DNA from: an uncultured Bacteroidales bacterium
GTDB taxonomy: Bacteria; Bacteroidota; Bacteroidia; Bacteroidales; CAIWKO01
Length of the DNA: 39,962 bases
Direction: 5' to 3'
Assembly (NCBI GenBank): GCA_903913285.1
Contig: CAIWKO010000013.1
Location: 1-39,962, forward strand
In this document: in pieces, positions 38,511 to 39,962 of the stretch
Layout of the letters: each line of letters begins with the position of its first letter
Position numbering within the stretch: position 1 is the first letter of the stretch
Program-made: the position numbers and the translations under genes
The notes under the pieces: model-generated
What the model saw: the letters and a program-made list of their open reading frames with translations, nothing else
Database searches by the model: none
Told to the model about the DNA's origin: nothing

Positions 38511-39962
38511 ATGAAAAAAATATTATTCGCATTATTCGGAGTGCTTTTGAGTTTTTTTGCAAATGCTCAGGGACCGGATTGTGCAGGAGCTGATCCATTT
38601 TGTACAGGCACAACATACACATATCCCGCAGCTACAAATGTGACATCGTTAGGACAAATTGGCTGTTTATATACATCCCCCAACCCAGCCTGGTACTGGA
38701 TGCAGGTAGGTACTACCGGAAATATTGATATCCATATTTCCAGCGCTGACGCTAGTGGTTCAGGGCATGATGTAGATTTTATATGCTGGGGTCCTTTCAC
38801 CTCTTTGAGTGATGGGTGTGGAACAAATTTGTTGGCAAATTCGGGAGTAGATTGTAGTTATTCTGCTGCTGCCCAAGAAGATTGTAACATTCCAAATGCT
38901 GTGGCTGGTCAAGTTTATATTCTCCTCATAACAAATTACTCAAATGCTGTATCCAATATTTCATTCAGCCAAACCAGCGGAACCGGAGCCACAGACTGTG
39001 GTATTTTGGCACCTCCAATAACAGGAGGATCATTTTGTGCCGGACAAACCATTCAACTAACAGTAAATACTCCAACTCCCGGAGCAAGCTATAATTGGAC
39101 AGGACCAGGCGGTTGGACATCAAATGTGATGAACCCTACACGACCTAATGCAACACCTGCAATGTCTGGAACCTATTCGATGACAGTTACAGTTGGAGGC
39201 CAAACGAGTCCGCCTGTAACATGTACTGTAACTGTAAATCCTAACCCAACAATAACGATTACACCTGCAAACCCAACAACCTGCGCAGGATCTCCAATTA
39301 CGCTAACGGGGAATAGCAGTTCTAGTGGGACTACAACTTATCAATGGAGTACTAACGTTACTGCCTCAACAATAATAGTTTCCCCTACAACACCAACAAC
39401 GTATTTTGTTACCGGAACAGATGCAAATGGTTGTACAGGCACTTCATCAATTACTGTAAATATAAACCCTGTTTTAACAATTACAGTTACGCCTGCATCT
39501 CCAACAACTTGTGCAGGAATACCTGTAAGTTTGACTGCCAGCGGAGGAGCATCCTATGTATGGACCCCTTCTGCAACACTTTCTTCAGGAACGGGAACAA
39601 CGGTTACAGCTACACCTTTAACAACTACAACCTATACAGTTGTGGGAACAAGTGCAAGTAACTGTACAGGAAGTACAACGGTTACAGTAACTGTTAATCA
39701 AAATTCCGTAGTAACTCCCACGGCCTCTCCATCGGCCATTTGTGTTGGAGATTCATCATCTTTATCAGCGAGCAGTAGTGTCTTAGGGACAACTTATACA
39801 TGGATGCCAGGAAGTTTAAGTGGAACTCCGGTTTCTGTTTCACCAGCAACTACCACTATATATACTGTTACCGGTTCTGCTTCAGGTTGTTCGGGAAGTG
39901 CTACAGTTTCAGTAACCGTAAAACCGCTTCCCGTTGTAACTTCAACTGCAACTCCTGCAGCA
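38511..39962 (+). CDS. Large secreted protein with Ig-like/PKD-like repeats, cut by the window end
   Basis: From the ATG at 38511 the frame is open for 484 codons to the window edge with no stop. The signal peptide is residues 1-20 (ending ANAQ). An N-terminal domain (about 21-165) has six or more cysteines and a jelly-roll-like pattern (WYWMQVGTTGNIDIHISSADASG then DVDFICWGPF), as found in many Bacteroidota T9SS proteins. From about 168 onward come repeats of about 75-80 residues: a Cys-containing CAG(S/I)PxxLT start, a TYxWxP core, TTTYTVVGT and a GCxGS(A/T)xxxVTV end. At least four copies are visible, of the kind named PKD-like or Ig-like. A C-terminal T9SS sorting domain is expected but lies outside the window. 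It is likely a surface adhesin or matrix protein. Confidence 0.85.
   Translation, partial: MKKILFALFGVLLSFFANAQGPDCAGADPFCTGTTYTYPAATNVTSLGQIGCLYTSPNPAWYWMQVGTTGNIDIHISSADASGSGHDVDFICWGPFTSLSDGCGTNLLANSGVDCSYSAAAQEDCNIPNAVAGQVYILLITNYSNAVSNISFSQTSGTGATDCGILAPPITGGSFCAGQTIQLTVNTPTPGASYNWTGPGGWTSNVMNPTRPNATPAMSGTYSMTVTVGGQTSPPVTCTVTVNPNPTITITPANPTTCAGSPITLTGNSSSSGTTTYQWSTNVTASTIIVSPTTPTTYFVTGTDANGCTGTSSITVNINPVLTITVTPASPTTCAGIPVSLTASGGASYVWTPSATLSSGTGTTVTATPLTTTTYTVVGTSASNCTGSTTVTVTVNQNSVVTPTASPSAICVGDSSSLSASSSVLGTTYTWMPGSLSGTPVSVSPATTTIYTVTGSASGCSGSATVSVTVKPLPVVTSTATPAA

Overview
The window looks like a chromosomal segment of a member of the Bacteroidota, probably an anaerobic or fermentative lineage. 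Three kinds of evidence agree. Several secreted proteins end in type IX secretion (T9SS) sorting domains with the YPNP/MPNP signature. Promoters follow the Bacteroidota -7 pattern TAnnTTTG, and Shine-Dalgarno sites are almost absent. The gene families are typical of the group: FISUMP, Bacteroidota-type OmpA proteins, and the GDNDTFPLWYLQ family. I see no rRNA, tRNA, CRISPR array, transposase or phage gene.

Layout. 1-2.1 kb: the start of a small minus-strand gene and a large OmpA-type outer-membrane protein. 2.1-8.1 kb: a complete drug-efflux operon (MarR regulator, lipoprotein membrane-fusion protein, RND pump, TolC-type channel) with two tandem operator-like palindromes in its promoter. 8.2-19.1 kb: mostly exported proteins, including a soluble GDNDTFPLWYLQ protein, a FISUMP protein and two T9SS cargo proteins, plus an 806-bp intergenic region holding a 21-bp tandem array. 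19.3-26.5 kb: a tight six-gene minus-strand operon for a membrane complex related to hydrogenase-4 and complex I. 26.7-28.7 kb: an Old Yellow Enzyme and a short-chain dehydrogenase. 28.8-33.1 kb: an accessory region with palindromic repeats, an unrecognised 403-aa protein, a second 21-bp array, an XRE regulator, and an AT-rich lipoprotein/membrane-protein pair leading into a very short T9SS cargo. 33.1-40 kb: an aldo/keto reductase, an OmpA lipoprotein, exonuclease III, an ECF sigma/anti-sigma pair, a deleted umuC relic, and the start of a large Ig-repeat secreted protein that runs off the end.

The most interesting system is the 19.3-26.5 kb operon. Its membrane arm (HyfB, HyfC, HyfE and HyfF-like subunits) looks intact, with the proton-path Glu and Lys residues in place. 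Its redox arm is stripped. The large subunit has lost all four [NiFe] cysteines, which makes it an Ehr-type (energy-converting hydrogenase related) complex. The small subunit has in addition lost all four cysteines of the proximal [4Fe-4S] cluster. It is fused to a ferredoxin domain that has lost exactly the four ligands of one cluster and kept exactly the four of the other. The reading frames are undamaged, so this looks like a maintained ion-translocating machine with almost no redox centres.

A second notable signal is the pair of 21-bp-period arrays at 11.6 and 30.2 kb. They share the core GGAACG-N6/7-ACAT, both lie in divergent intergenic regions, and in both the core points toward one flanking gene.
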